From: an uncultured Alphaproteobacteria bacterium | GTDB lineage: Bacteria; Pseudomonadota; Alphaproteobacteria; Rhodobacterales; Rhodobacteraceae | Assembly (NCBI GenBank): GCA_913031285.1 | Contig: CAJWEI010000004.1 | Span: forward strand, 1 to 64,000 | Reading direction: 5' to 3' | Length of the DNA: 64,000 nt | Shown here: in pieces, positions 42,284 to 50,247 of the stretch | Numbering within the stretch: the first letter of the stretch is position 1 | Layout of the letters: each line of letters opens with the position of its first letter | Made by a program: the position numbers and the translations under genes | Notes under the pieces: generated by a model | The model's input: only the letters and a program-made list of their open reading frames with translations | What the model was told of the DNA's origin: nothing | Databases searched by the model: none

Positions 42284-44041
42284 ATGGCAGCTAAGTTCTA
42301 TTCTGACAAGGATCGGAGCAACATCCGCTGGTTTTGGACCCACTATATGAAAGATAAGCTGCCTTGGCTTATTTTTGTTATGATGTTGATCATCGTTCAG
42401 GGTTTTGTTTATCAGCAGTTCTTAGCATTCACTGAAAAAGGCCTTCGTGTAATCTTTGAGGATGGTGCGTTCTGGGATTTGCTCAAGATTTGCGGCTTTG
42501 TCATCTTGGCGTTCAGTATGAGAGCTGCCATATCTTACATCACGCCTGTTCTTTCGGTCCGGTTGGCAAGTGATGCTGTTTTTAAGCTAAGGACGCATTT
42601 AATAAGCAAAGTTGTCCATTTACGTCAAAGCTTCTTTGACTCTACCAATTCGGGTGAGCTTATTTTGCGCTTGGTAAATCAAGTGGACGGATTGAGCGCA
42701 TTTGTTGGCCAAACCACTCTGAATGCGGTTAGAGACCTAGTTACAATAATCATTATTTCTGGGTATCTGATTTACAAGTCAGCCATTCTATTTGTTGCTG
42801 CCGTTGTAATTCTTCCAGCAATCTTCTTTATCCTGAAATCCGTATCAGATAAGATTAAAAAAATTCAAGCAGCATCGGAAAAAGTCTTTGGCGCTTATAT
42901 AACAAGCATAAATGAAATGTCCGGTGGCATTCGAACGATCAAAATGTCCAATCAGGAAGACACTGAAATATCGCGCATGGTGGAGGCATCAGAAGGTATT
43001 AAACACCTTTCAATCAAGCTTCAAAAAGCGCAGGCTCTTGTGCTGCCCGGTATTGATCTATCTTCAGCGTTTGTCTTTGTCCTCGTGATTGGTGGCGGCG
43101 GTTATATGGTGTTATCCGACGATTTCCAAATGGATGGAGCTTCTATTATTACGTTCATTCTTGGTATGGTTATTATTTTTGATCCTGCGCGAGGCTTGTC
43201 ACAGTTTTTTGCCAAGTTACAGGCGAGCCTGATTTTGCTTAATAGCGTTCGAGCTTTAATGGATACTGAAGGTGAAAAAAGTAAAGAAGATGGTAAAATG
43301 AACTTTGTTGCAGACACTGTAGATATCGCAATAGACAAGATCTCATTCTCCTACATAGACGGTACAGATGTGTTTGAAGATATGTCGCTCCAATTCAAAA
43401 GCGGTACAAAGACAGCTATCGTTGGTTCTACGGGATCTGGGAAAACCACGATACTAAGCCTGATAACGAGGCTTTATGAAATTTCAGATGGTCAAATAAT
43501 GTTTAATGGCAAAGACTTTCGGGAGTTCACATTGGGATCGATCAGAAACTGCTTTTCCGTCGTTGCCCAAGATATCGTTATATTCAACAAAAGTATCAGA
43601 GATAATATTCATTATGCAAACCCTTCTGCTTCGGTTGAAGATGTTAATCAAGCTGCGCGTTTGGCACGGATTGAAAAACTTATGCATGAACGTGGGGATA
43701 TCCCTGTCGGGCCGGAAGGTAGTCAATTGTCTGGTGGTCAAAAGCAACGTATCGCAATCGCCAGAGCATTCCTAAGCCCTGCTCCTGTTTTGATATTGGA
43801 CGAAGCCACGTCTGCCTTGGATGCATTGACTGAAAAACAGGTAAACGATTCATTTGAAGAACTGCAAAAAGGCAAGACGACGATCGTTGTGACGCACAAA
43901 TTCGCAAGTGTCATCGATGCAGATAAAATCTATGTAATTGAGTCAGGGAAACTTGTAGAAGAAGGAACACATTTGGAGTTTATGTCGCGCGATAGTCTTT
44001 ATAAATCTATTTTTAACGCACAGCTCCGGGATGCAAAGTAG
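42284..44041 (+). CDS. ABC exporter, fused permease and ATPase (MsbA-like)
   Basis: 585 aa half-transporter. Six helices span about residues 25-310, with the MsbA-type loop 'SFFDSTNSGELILRLVNQVDGL'. The ATPase domain carries Walker A 'VGSTGSGKTTILSL' near 385, the Q-loop 'CFSVVAQDIVIFNKSIRDNI', the signature 'SQLSGGQKQRIAIARAFLS' near 485 and Walker B 'VLILDEATSALDALTEKQV'. Homodimers of this type flip lipids, lipid A or peptides outward; the cargo is unknown. It is followed 23 bp later by an HD-hydrolase gene on the same strand. Confidence 0.94.
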   Translation: MAAKFYSDKDRSNIRWFWTHYMKDKLPWLIFVMMLIIVQGFVYQQFLAFTEKGLRVIFEDGAFWDLLKICGFVILAFSMRAAISYITPVLSVRLASDAVFKLRTHLISKVVHLRQSFFDSTNSGELILRLVNQVDGLSAFVGQTTLNAVRDLVTIIIISGYLIYKSAILFVAAVVILPAIFFILKSVSDKIKKIQAASEKVFGAYITSINEMSGGIRTIKMSNQEDTEISRMVEASEGIKHLSIKLQKAQALVLPGIDLSSAFVFVLVIGGGGYMVLSDDFQMDGASIITFILGMVIIFDPARGLSQFFAKLQASLILLNSVRALMDTEGEKSKEDGKMNFVADTVDIAIDKISFSYIDGTDVFEDMSLQFKSGTKTAIVGSTGSGKTTILSLITRLYEISDGQIMFNGKDFREFTLGSIRNCFSVVAQDIVIFNKSIRDNIHYANPSASVEDVNQAARLARIEKLMHERGDIPVGPEGSQLSGGQKQRIAIARAFLSPAPVLILDEATSALDALTEKQVNDSFEELQKGKTTIVVTHKFASVIDADKIYVIESGKLVEEGTHLEFMSRDSLYKSIFNAQLRDAK

Positions 44042-44064
44042 AAGGCAATCATGGACACGTCCAA

Positions 44065-44655
44065 ATGAAAAAAACTCGAGCATGGCAAAGGATGCTGTCT
44101 GGGCGCAGGCTTGATTTACTGGACCCTACTCCAGTTGATATTGAGATCGAAGATATTGCACATGGGTTGGCATTTGTCGCTCGATGGAATGGACAAACAC
44201 AAGGCGAATTCGCATATTCTGTTGCAGAGCATTCCCTACTCGTTGAGACAATTTTTACACGTCTTTGCCCAAATGCGCCTACCAAGTGGCTGCTTGCTGC
44301 ACTGCTACATGACGCACCAGAATATGTCATTGGCGATATGATTTCGCCGGTCAAAGCCGCGGTTGGGACAGGATATGAACTGTTAGATGACAGATTGAGT
44401 TGCGCTATTCACATTCGTTTTGGATTACCTGCCAAAATTCCCATTTCTACGAAAAAGCAGATCAAGAAAGCAGATAAAATCAGTGCTTGGATGGAAGCAA
44501 CGCAAATCGCAGGATTCAGTCCAACCGAGGCTGATAAATTCTTTGGAAAAATTGACAGTGCATTGACGGCAGATTTGAAAATCGAACTTCGCGCGCCACT
44601 CGCGGTTCGCAAAGCTTATGTTGAACGCCATTATGAACTCTTGGAACTCTTATGA
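44065..44655 (+). CDS. HD-domain hydrolase (YfbR-like)
   Basis: 196 aa. The metal-binding HD signature is visible as His in 'EFAYSVAEHSLLVE' near residue 50, His-Asp in 'WLLAALLHDAPEYVIGDMISPVK' near 82, and a C-terminal Asp in 'QIKKADKISAWMEATQI'. The closest known activity is YfbR, a 5'-deoxynucleotidase. The stop overlaps the ATG of a GNAT gene (ATGA), a tight pair often seen in alphaproteobacteria. Confidence 0.9.
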   Translation: MKKTRAWQRMLSGRRLDLLDPTPVDIEIEDIAHGLAFVARWNGQTQGEFAYSVAEHSLLVETIFTRLCPNAPTKWLLAALLHDAPEYVIGDMISPVKAAVGTGYELLDDRLSCAIHIRFGLPAKIPISTKKQIKKADKISAWMEATQIAGFSPTEADKFFGKIDSALTADLKIELRAPLAVRKAYVERHYELLELL

Positions 44656-45167
44656 CCGTTTGCTCTATTCGAGATGCAACTCTTGAGGATGCTGATGCGC
44701 TTACGGCCCTTATTAACAGTATTATCTTGATTGGCGGTACAACTACTCATTTGGTCCACTTTGATGCTGAGCAGATGCGGAATACTTATGTTAAGCCGAT
44801 ATTAGGGATTTCGTGTCTGATAGCCGAGATTAAAGGCCATATTACTGGTTTCCAGTCTCTTGAGTGGTCCGATCCTGAATGGCGTGGAGAGGATCGTATT
44901 GCTTTGGACTGGGCCTTTATCGCAATCTTTGTTGCCCCTGACAATCATGGTAAAGGCATTGGCAAACTTCTGTTCGAGCAAACTAAAAAAAGAGCACTTT
45001 ACTTCGGCGTAAATACGATTGACGCGACTATCAGAGCCGATAATCAAGCTGGACTTCGGTATTACACGAGATTGGGGTTTACAGACTATGATCGAATGAG
45101 TGCTAGGCCCCTTTCTGATGGAACTCTAGTTGATCAAATTCGAAAAAAGATGCACCTATTCTCTTAA
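44652..45167 (+). CDS. GNAT-family N-acetyltransferase
   Basis: 171 aa. The acetyl-CoA-binding motif A reads 'AIFVAPDNHGKGIGKLLFEQTKKRAL' near residues 93-118, and motif B 'IDATIRADNQAGLRYYTRLGFTDYDRM' near 124-150. It resembles the phosphinothricin-acetyltransferase branch, which acetylates amino groups of small molecules. The substrate is unknown. It is coupled to the upstream HD hydrolase. Confidence 0.92.
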   Translation: MTVCSIRDATLEDADALTALINSIILIGGTTTHLVHFDAEQMRNTYVKPILGISCLIAEIKGHITGFQSLEWSDPEWRGEDRIALDWAFIAIFVAPDNHGKGIGKLLFEQTKKRALYFGVNTIDATIRADNQAGLRYYTRLGFTDYDRMSARPLSDGTLVDQIRKKMHLFS

Positions 45168-45228
45168 AAATTACCAAAATATTTTAAAATCTATTTTCCA
45201 GAAATGGGTTTAAGCCCAAGGATAAATA

Positions 45229-46269
45229 CTAAGCAAATGCTCGGCCGGTGATGAGATAGCTCAATCCAAGCTTTGCCCCACAGACAATAGATATCAGTGC
45301 AATAGGGGCGTTGAAAGACAATAATGCCATCGCGGAGAGCCCTTGGCCTACTGAACAACCATAAGCCAGAATGGCACCGATCCCCATCAGCATGGCTCCG
45401 AAAATTTGTCTTTGTAGCTCCCGCGGATCCTCGCAGGCTTCAAGTCTGAAATGTCCCCTTGTTGAACTGCCGGCTAAAGCCCCTGCCCAAACGCCAAAGA
45501 CCGACCCTACGCCAAAACTTGGATTAGTTCCGGAAGCTGTCATCAAGAAGAGGATTGCAGAACCGATTGGTGCCGTAAAGCTATGAGATACAGGAGCCAA
45601 TCCCAAAAAACCCTCTCGTGCGATTAAATGTGTGCTGATCCATCCGCCCGAAATTGCTATGCCTACGGCAATTGCCCAAAATACTTGATTTTTGTTTTTC
45701 CAAAAGGGTTTACTCCAAAAAGAGATCGTCAAGAATGCTAAACCAAAGCAACCTCCTATTGCTGGAACAGGTAGGCCTGATAGAAAGGAAATATAGGAAG
45801 AAATGCTTTCGGTTTGTACTTGATATGCTGTTTCTCGCATAATCCATGAGACTGCGCCTGAAAAGGGGCCAGATGCGATTGCATATGCTGTAATGCCCAT
45901 AACTAAAAGGATCACAAACGAGCGTAGGTCACCTCCGCCAAGCCGAGCTAAAGCGCCAAAACCGCAAGTCCCAGCGAAAGCCATCCCGACACCAAATAAA
46001 AGCCCACCAATAAGAGTGAGCAGAGGATTAAACGGAAATTGGAGATATTGACTCTCGTCTAGGATGACCCAATCCAAAAAAATTGCAATATGGACAAATA
46101 TAATGGAAGTTCCTATCGCAACGCCCCACATTCTCGCTCTAGTGAAGTTCTGCCCATAGATAGCATCTTCAATCGTGCCCAACGAGCAGAACTGGCTGAG
46201 CCTTGCGGCTAGTCCAAGGACTAACCCCCCCAGCAGCCCCATAAGGGTTGCAAAGAGTGCTTCCGGCAT
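45229..46269 (-). CDS. YeeE/YedE (TsuA/SoxT-like) thiosulfate transporter
   Basis: 346 aa from ATG 46269; the frame open to a TTG at 46296 adds nine residues. About nine to ten helices with conserved Cys in 'RLSQFCSLGTIEDAIYG' (near 25), 'AGTCGFGALARLGGGD' (near 90) and 'YGCSVGQGLSAMALLSF' (near 305), the thiosulfate-relay cysteines of TsuA. It would import thiosulfate or a related sulfur species through the inner membrane. It is the last gene of the divergent soxS operon, immediately after soxR, and corresponds to the soxT genes of other Sox clusters. Confidence 0.9.
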   Translation of the reverse strand: MPEALFATLMGLLGGLVLGLAARLSQFCSLGTIEDAIYGQNFTRARMWGVAIGTSIIFVHIAIFLDWVILDESQYLQFPFNPLLTLIGGLLFGVGMAFAGTCGFGALARLGGGDLRSFVILLVMGITAYAIASGPFSGAVSWIMRETAYQVQTESISSYISFLSGLPVPAIGGCFGLAFLTISFWSKPFWKNKNQVFWAIAVGIAISGGWISTHLIAREGFLGLAPVSHSFTAPIGSAILFLMTASGTNPSFGVGSVFGVWAGALAGSSTRGHFRLEACEDPRELQRQIFGAMLMGIGAILAYGCSVGQGLSAMALLSFNAPIALISIVCGAKLGLSYLITGRAFA

Positions 46270-46311
46270 TAAATCGAGCAAAGTTTTATATACCAAAATG
46301 AGCTGGGTCTG

Positions 46312-46647
46312 TTAGCTGGCCTTGCAAAAAATATCATAAACCACGTCCAATATGCGCGTCGCGCGTTTGTCTGCTAAAGTGTAATAGATCACCTTGCCTT
46401 CGCGTCTGGCTTGAACCAGTCCTTCAAGTCTGAGACGCGATAATTGTTGTGAAACAGCAGCTTGCCTTGATGATAAGAGCCTTTCAAGGTCGGTAACTGA
46501 TTTTTCTCCCGAAGCTAAATAGCAGAGTATCATCAAGCGACCCTCATGACTAATCGCTTTCAAAAAGTTGGAAGCAGTCATAGCATTGTCCAACATGCCG
46601 TCGATTTCTTTCTGCGAGATATCTTCTGATATTACTGGTAGCGCCAA
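46312..46647 (-). CDS. soxR: SoxR, ArsR-family sulfur-responsive repressor
   Basis: 111 aa starting at TTG 46647, supported by GAGG seven bases upstream; the next ATG would remove the first helix. It is an ArsR winged helix with 'KSVTDLERLLSSRQAAVSQQLSRLRLEGLVQARREGKVIYYTL'. Two Cys, at residue 42 ('LMILCYLASG') and 108 ('DIFCKAS'), sit where SqrR/BigR/SoxR proteins form a persulfide-sensing tetrasulfide or disulfide bridge. It represses sox genes until reduced sulfur is present. Candidate operators lie between soxS and soxV and between soxW and soxX. Confidence 0.93.
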   Translation of the reverse strand: MALPVISEDISQKEIDGMLDNAMTASNFLKAISHEGRLMILCYLASGEKSVTDLERLLSSRQAAVSQQLSRLRLEGLVQARREGKVIYYTLADKRATRILDVVYDIFCKAS

Positions 46648-46656
46648 TTTGTGCCT

Positions 46657-47148
46657 CTAAAATGCTATTTCATCTTCGATCGCTTCAATTCCCGCAATTG
46701 CGCATGCTTCATCTTCTTCTGGGCTAGGAGCGCCAGAAATACCAATACCAGCGACCAAACTTCCATCACCGTCCATAACGGGCAAGCCCCCGCCAAGGAG
46801 AACTGATTTGGATAGATCTCTCAGACCGGACAGTGCCATTCCAGGTTGCGTCAAATCTGCTAATTCAGTGGTTGAAGTTCGAAATGTTACTGCCGTCCAA
46901 GCCTTTCGTTCGGTCATTTCAAATACATGCACACCGGCGTACCTATCACGGAGAAAAATTTGTGGAATGCCAAATCTGTCGGTAACCATTACTCCAACTT
47001 GAAAGCCAGCGTCTCTACAGTGAGTTAGGGCAGCTTGAGCCATAGTAAGATAGATTTCAGGTTTAAGCGCTCTAAACTCGACAAAAGCACTTTCTTCTGC
47101 CTTTAATGGCATTGCGAGAAGAAGTGACATTAAAAACAATTTTTTCAT
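46657..47148 (-). CDS. GlcG/HbpS-family periplasmic protein in the sox operon
   Basis: 163 aa. A signal peptide ('KLFLMSLLLAMPLKAEE') precedes a HbpS/GlcG domain: 'YLTMAQAALTHCRDAGFQVGVMVTDRFG', 'FEMTERKAWTAVTFRTST' and 'SVLLGGGLPVMDGDGSLVAGIGISGA'. Family members bind heme or small ligands. Its ATG overlaps the soxS stop and soxR follows 9 bp after it, so it belongs to the Sox regulon. Its role in sulfur oxidation is unproven; handling of heme for the many Sox cytochromes is one possibility. Confidence 0.88.
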   Translation of the reverse strand: MKKLFLMSLLLAMPLKAEESAFVEFRALKPEIYLTMAQAALTHCRDAGFQVGVMVTDRFGIPQIFLRDRYAGVHVFEMTERKAWTAVTFRTSTTELADLTQPGMALSGLRDLSKSVLLGGGLPVMDGDGSLVAGIGISGAPSPEEDEACAIAGIEAIEDEIAF

Positions 47149-47504
47149 TCTAAAGTTTCCTTATATGTTGTCTTTTTTACCAGTAGTTGATTCAAAAGAG
47201 CCCAAAAGAAATCCTCGCCCGGATATCCTTCTATCCGTCCAATTTCGTTGCCGCCACTCAATAGTAAGAAAGTTGGCGTATACACAATTTGAGGATTAAA
47301 TTTACCAATTTCACGTATTTCGTCAATCGCAACACGTTTTAAAGGCGCAAATTTCCCTTCTCGGGTCTTGGGATAAATATTACCAATTTCTTCTTCCCAT
47401 GTTTCACACCAAGTGCATCCATGTTCATGGACCATAAGAAGTTCGGAGCCATAAACATTGAGTGGAAAAAAAAACCCAATCACGAAGATGATAGTATTTT
47501 TCAT
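47145..47504 (-). CDS. soxS: SoxS periplasmic thioredoxin
   Basis: 119 aa from ATG 47504; a frame to 47534 adds ten residues without a signal sequence. After a signal peptide ('TIIFVIGFFFPLNVYG') comes the thioredoxin-like redox site 'HEHGCTWCETWEEEIG' with Cys30 and Cys33, then the cis-Pro strand 'PQIVYTPTFLLLSGG'. SoxS reduces the carrier SoxY to reactivate it in Paracoccus. It is the first gene of the leftward operon soxS-hbpS-soxR-soxT and is divergent from soxV. Confidence 0.92.
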   Translation of the reverse strand: MKNTIIFVIGFFFPLNVYGSELLMVHEHGCTWCETWEEEIGNIYPKTREGKFAPLKRVAIDEIREIGKFNPQIVYTPTFLLLSGGNEIGRIEGYPGEDFFWALLNQLLVKKTTYKETLE

Positions 47505-47528
47505 TAAAAACCCATTGACTGTACTGCG

Positions 47529-47552
47529 ACACATTACATATTATGAATGTGT
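47529..47552. promoter_or_regulatory. Candidate SoxR operator between soxS and soxV
   Basis: A perfect seven-base inverted repeat, ACACATT at 47529-47535 and AATGTGT at 47546-47552, lies in the 69-bp divergent region. Inside it, ATTACATATTATGAAT has the form ATTA-N8-GAAT, one base off the ATTC-N8-GAAT pattern I remember for the related repressor SqrR. Its place over both divergent promoters suits repression of both operons by SoxR. Confidence 0.6.
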
Positions 47553-47573
47553 TTAACAAGCTGGCGCACTTAC

Positions 47574-48314
47574 ATGTTTGAGGTAACGCTTCTTGGCGCA
47601 TCTCTTGCGGGACTTTTGTCCTTTGCTTCACCGTGTGTTTTGCCCATAGTACCGTTTTATTTAAGCTACCTTGCAGGTATGGCTTTAGCAGATATGGATA
47701 CTGGCGACGGTCTCAAAAGAAGCCTTAGATACAGGATATTCTTTTGCGCACTTCTTTTTTCGGTGGGAATGATCCTAGTTTTTGTGGGAATGGGTGCGTC
47801 GGCCACTGCATTTGGGGGCTTACTAAGGGAATGGTTCGGTGCTTTGCGCTGGATCGCTGCTGGGCTCATTCTTATTATGGCATTGCACTTTCTGGGAATT
47901 TTCAAACTGGGAGTTCTCAACAGGCAATTTACTTTGGAAATCGGCAATACAAAAAATGTTAATTATGCTATGGCTTTTCTATTAGGTTTTGCCTTTGCTT
48001 TTGGATGGACACCTTGTGTAGGACCAATCTTAGCAACAATTTTATTCACTGCAGCAGGCAGTGAAACAATTTACGAAGGCACTATGCTTCTCTTAGCATA
48101 TGGCATGGGTATGACCATTCCTTTCATCGTTGCCAGTATTTTCGTTGGACCATTTTTGAGTTGGGCGAAAGCGTTTAGAATGCATTTGGGAAAAGTAGAA
48201 AAATTTACAGGCATGGTTTTGTTGGTATTTAGTATTTTAATTGCAACAAATTACGTGAATGTTATTGCTGGCTGGATGTTGAGAGTCGCACCAGATCTTT
48301 GGAAGTTTGGATAG
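47574..48314 (+). CDS. soxV: SoxV, CcdA-type thiol-electron transporter
   Basis: 246 aa from ATG 47574 ('MFEVTLLGASLAGLLSFASP'); a frame nine codons longer crosses the operator. Six helices of the DsbD/CcdA fold with the redox Cys in 'FASPCVLPIVPFYLSYLAG' and 'FGWTPCVGPILATILF'. SoxV passes electrons from cytoplasmic thioredoxin across the membrane to periplasmic SoxW and SoxS. It is first in the rightward sox operon, 8 bp before soxW. Confidence 0.94.
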   Translation: MFEVTLLGASLAGLLSFASPCVLPIVPFYLSYLAGMALADMDTGDGLKRSLRYRIFFCALLFSVGMILVFVGMGASATAFGGLLREWFGALRWIAAGLILIMALHFLGIFKLGVLNRQFTLEIGNTKNVNYAMAFLLGFAFAFGWTPCVGPILATILFTAAGSETIYEGTMLLLAYGMGMTIPFIVASIFVGPFLSWAKAFRMHLGKVEKFTGMVLLVFSILIATNYVNVIAGWMLRVAPDLWKFG

Positions 48315-48322
48315 GGACAAAG

Positions 48323-48895
48323 ATGAAAAAAATTATTTTTGGAATATTGATTTTAAGTTTTGCCGCTACTTTGGAAGCTGCCGAACTTGGTGATGATGGC
48401 TTGCACAAAGCGGATTGGATGCGCGAAACATTTAAAGATATGCGAGAGGATCTCGAAGAAGCAAACGAAGAAGGCAAAAGACTTGCAATTATAATAGAAC
48501 AGCAAAACTGTGCTTACTGCAAAAAAATGCATGAAAAAGTATTTTCTGATAATGTCATTAGTGACTATATTTCCGACAATTTTTTTGTTGTTCAAATAAA
48601 TATGTTTGGCAATTTAGAAGTTACAGATTTTGACGGGGAAATTTTAGAAGAAAAGGATATGATTCTTAAATGGGGGGTATTATTTACGCCCACAATGATG
48701 TTCTTTCCTGAGAACGTGCCTGAAAAATCTTCTGCCTCTCAGGCAATCATTGCGTCTATGCCTGGAGCTTTCGCAAAGGGTACAACTCGCGACCTTTTAA
48801 CTTGGGTTAATGAAAAACATTATGAAAAGTCAGGTGCGAGCTTTCAAAAATATCATGCTGAAAAATTTAACAACCGCAGAAAAAACGACAAATAA
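48323..48895 (+). CDS. soxW: SoxW periplasmic thioredoxin
   Basis: 190 aa from ATG 48323 with AGGGA upstream. A signal peptide ('KKIIFGILILSFAATLEAAE') precedes a thioredoxin-like domain with the redox site 'EQQNCAYCKKMHEKVF' (Cys63, Cys66) and cis-Pro in 'GVLFTPTMMFFPENVP'. It receives electrons from SoxV. An inverted repeat begins directly after its stop, ahead of soxX. Confidence 0.93.
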   Translation: MKKIIFGILILSFAATLEAAELGDDGLHKADWMRETFKDMREDLEEANEEGKRLAIIIEQQNCAYCKKMHEKVFSDNVISDYISDNFFVVQINMFGNLEVTDFDGEILEEKDMILKWGVLFTPTMMFFPENVPEKSSASQAIIASMPGAFAKGTTRDLLTWVNEKHYEKSGASFQKYHAEKFNNRRKNDK

Positions 48896-48923
48896 GAATA
48901 ATTTCAATGCTTTGAATTTATTC
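48896..48923. promoter_or_regulatory. Inverted repeat between soxW and soxX, candidate SoxR operator
   Basis: Two 12-base arms, 48896-48907 and 48912-48923, match at 11 of 12 positions around TGCT. The core TTTC-AATGCTTT-GAAT again fits X-TTC-N8-GAAT within one base, like the site before soxV. In Paracoccus-type clusters SoxR also binds between soxW and soxX. A weak terminator of soxVW is an alternative, but no T-run follows. Confidence 0.55.
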
Positions 48924-48984
48924 TTGTGATTCCATAATTTCTTGCTAACGTATCGATCAAGGTAAATATAAATTCGGAGGGAAT

Positions 48985-49440
48985 ATGCAACGTATAGCAT
49001 TAGCGTTTTTTATTACGATAATGACTGCAGCTTCATCTTTTTCCGAGGTCGTAAAACCTAGTGAAGTTGTTTTCCAAGATGGTGCGGTCATGGAAAGCTT
49101 GACTGCGCAATTGGGCGATCCTGCAAGTGGAAGAAAAATATTCATGAACAGAAAGCAAGGTAATTGCCTTGCATGCCATATGAATTCTGAAATGCTTGAT
49201 CAGTCTTTTCACGGTGAAGTTGGCCCGGTCTTAGACGGTGTTGCTGATAGGTGGGAAAAGGCTGAATTAAGAGGAATGCTGGTAAACTCTAAAATGATGT
49301 TTGAAGGCACCATAATGCCGGCCTTTTATCGCGATAGCGGATACTCAAGGAACTTAAAAAAGTTTGTTGGTAAGACGATTTTGAGCGCTCAACAAGTGGA
49401 AGATGTTCTCTCCTACCTTTTGACACTTAAAGAAAACTAA
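48985..49440 (+). CDS. soxX: SoxX, cytochrome c subunit of SoxXA
   Basis: 151 aa with signal peptide ('QRIALAFFITIMTAASSFSE') and one heme site 'CLACH' at 61-65; 'HGEVGPVLDGVADRW' and 'MPAFYRDSGYSRNLKKFVGKTILSAQQVEDVLSYLLTL' provide the axial Met region and final helix of the SoxX family. SoxXA forms the sulfur-carrier adduct by oxidatively joining thiosulfate to SoxY. GGAGGGAAT precedes the ATG. It opens the structural block soxXYZA. Confidence 0.96.
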   Translation: MQRIALAFFITIMTAASSFSEVVKPSEVVFQDGAVMESLTAQLGDPASGRKIFMNRKQGNCLACHMNSEMLDQSFHGEVGPVLDGVADRWEKAELRGMLVNSKMMFEGTIMPAFYRDSGYSRNLKKFVGKTILSAQQVEDVLSYLLTLKEN

Positions 49441-49454
49441 AATGGGTGATTTAC

Positions 49455-49877
49455 ATGCACATTTCTCGTAGAAATTTAATTTTGACCGCAAGCTCTGCTT
49501 TAGCCATAGGATCGATATGTGGCTCGCAAGCTAATGCATCGCTTGTCGATGAACATACTAGTGCTTTTACAGGCGGTGCTGAACTGGGTACAGGTGTAAT
49601 TGAGCTTGACGCACCTGAAATTGCAGAAAATGGTAATACCGTTCCAATTTCTGTCTCTGCTCCTGGAGCGGTCAGCATTATGCTACTTGCGGCGGGTAAT
49701 CCGGTTCCAGCAGTCGCAACGTTTAACTTTGGTCCACTCAGTGCCGCAAGGTCTGGTTCGACTCGTATAAGATTAGCAAAGTCTCAAGATGTGATTGCTG
49801 TCGCAAAAATGGAAGACGGTACGTTTCAAACAGCGCAAGCCACTGTAAAGGTGACTATTGGTGGCTGTGGTGGTTAG
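49455..49877 (+). CDS. soxY: SoxY, sulfur carrier subunit
   Basis: 140 aa from ATG 49455; an in-frame GTG lies three codons earlier. A Tat-like signal with 'HISRRNLILTASSALAIG' is followed by the SoxY Ig-like domain ('ELDAPEIAENGNTVPISVSA') and the carrier end 'VTIGGCGG', whose Cys holds the sulfur intermediates. The twin arginine suits export as a folded SoxYZ pair. soxZ follows 15 bp later. Confidence 0.96.
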   Translation: MHISRRNLILTASSALAIGSICGSQANASLVDEHTSAFTGGAELGTGVIELDAPEIAENGNTVPISVSAPGAVSIMLLAAGNPVPAVATFNFGPLSAARSGSTRIRLAKSQDVIAVAKMEDGTFQTAQATVKVTIGGCGG

Positions 49878-49892
49878 AAGAGGAGATAAATA

Positions 49893-50222
49893 ATGGCAAA
49901 GGGAGTTAAACCTAGAGTCAAGGTCCCTAAAACGGCATCTGCCGGGGAAACAATTGTTATTAAAACACTGATCAGCCATAAAATGGAATCTGGCCAGCGT
50001 AAGGATTCAGATGGAAATAAAATACCACGGTCCATCATAAATCGGTTCACGTGCGACTTTAACGGGCAAAGCGTTATCGATGTTAATTTAGAGCCAGCAA
50101 TTTCAACAAACCCTTACTTCCAATTTGAGTCTGTTGTTCCAGAAACTGGAGAGTTTAAATTTACGTGGTATGACGATGACGGCTCGGTATACGAAAAAGT
50201 TAAATCAATTTCAGTGACATAA
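49893..50222 (+). CDS. soxZ: SoxZ, sulfur-carrier partner
   Basis: 109 aa without its own signal peptide, as usual because it rides out with SoxY. 'PRVKVPKTASAGETIVIKTLISHKMESGQRKD' and 'FTCDFNGQSVIDVNLEPAISTNPYFQF' are typical, ending 'EFKFTWYDDDGSVYEKVKSISV'. GAGGAGAT precedes the ATG. Confidence 0.96.
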   Translation: MAKGVKPRVKVPKTASAGETIVIKTLISHKMESGQRKDSDGNKIPRSIINRFTCDFNGQSVIDVNLEPAISTNPYFQFESVVPETGEFKFTWYDDDGSVYEKVKSISVT

Positions 50223-50247
50223 TTTGATTTAGCAGGAGGAGATAATT

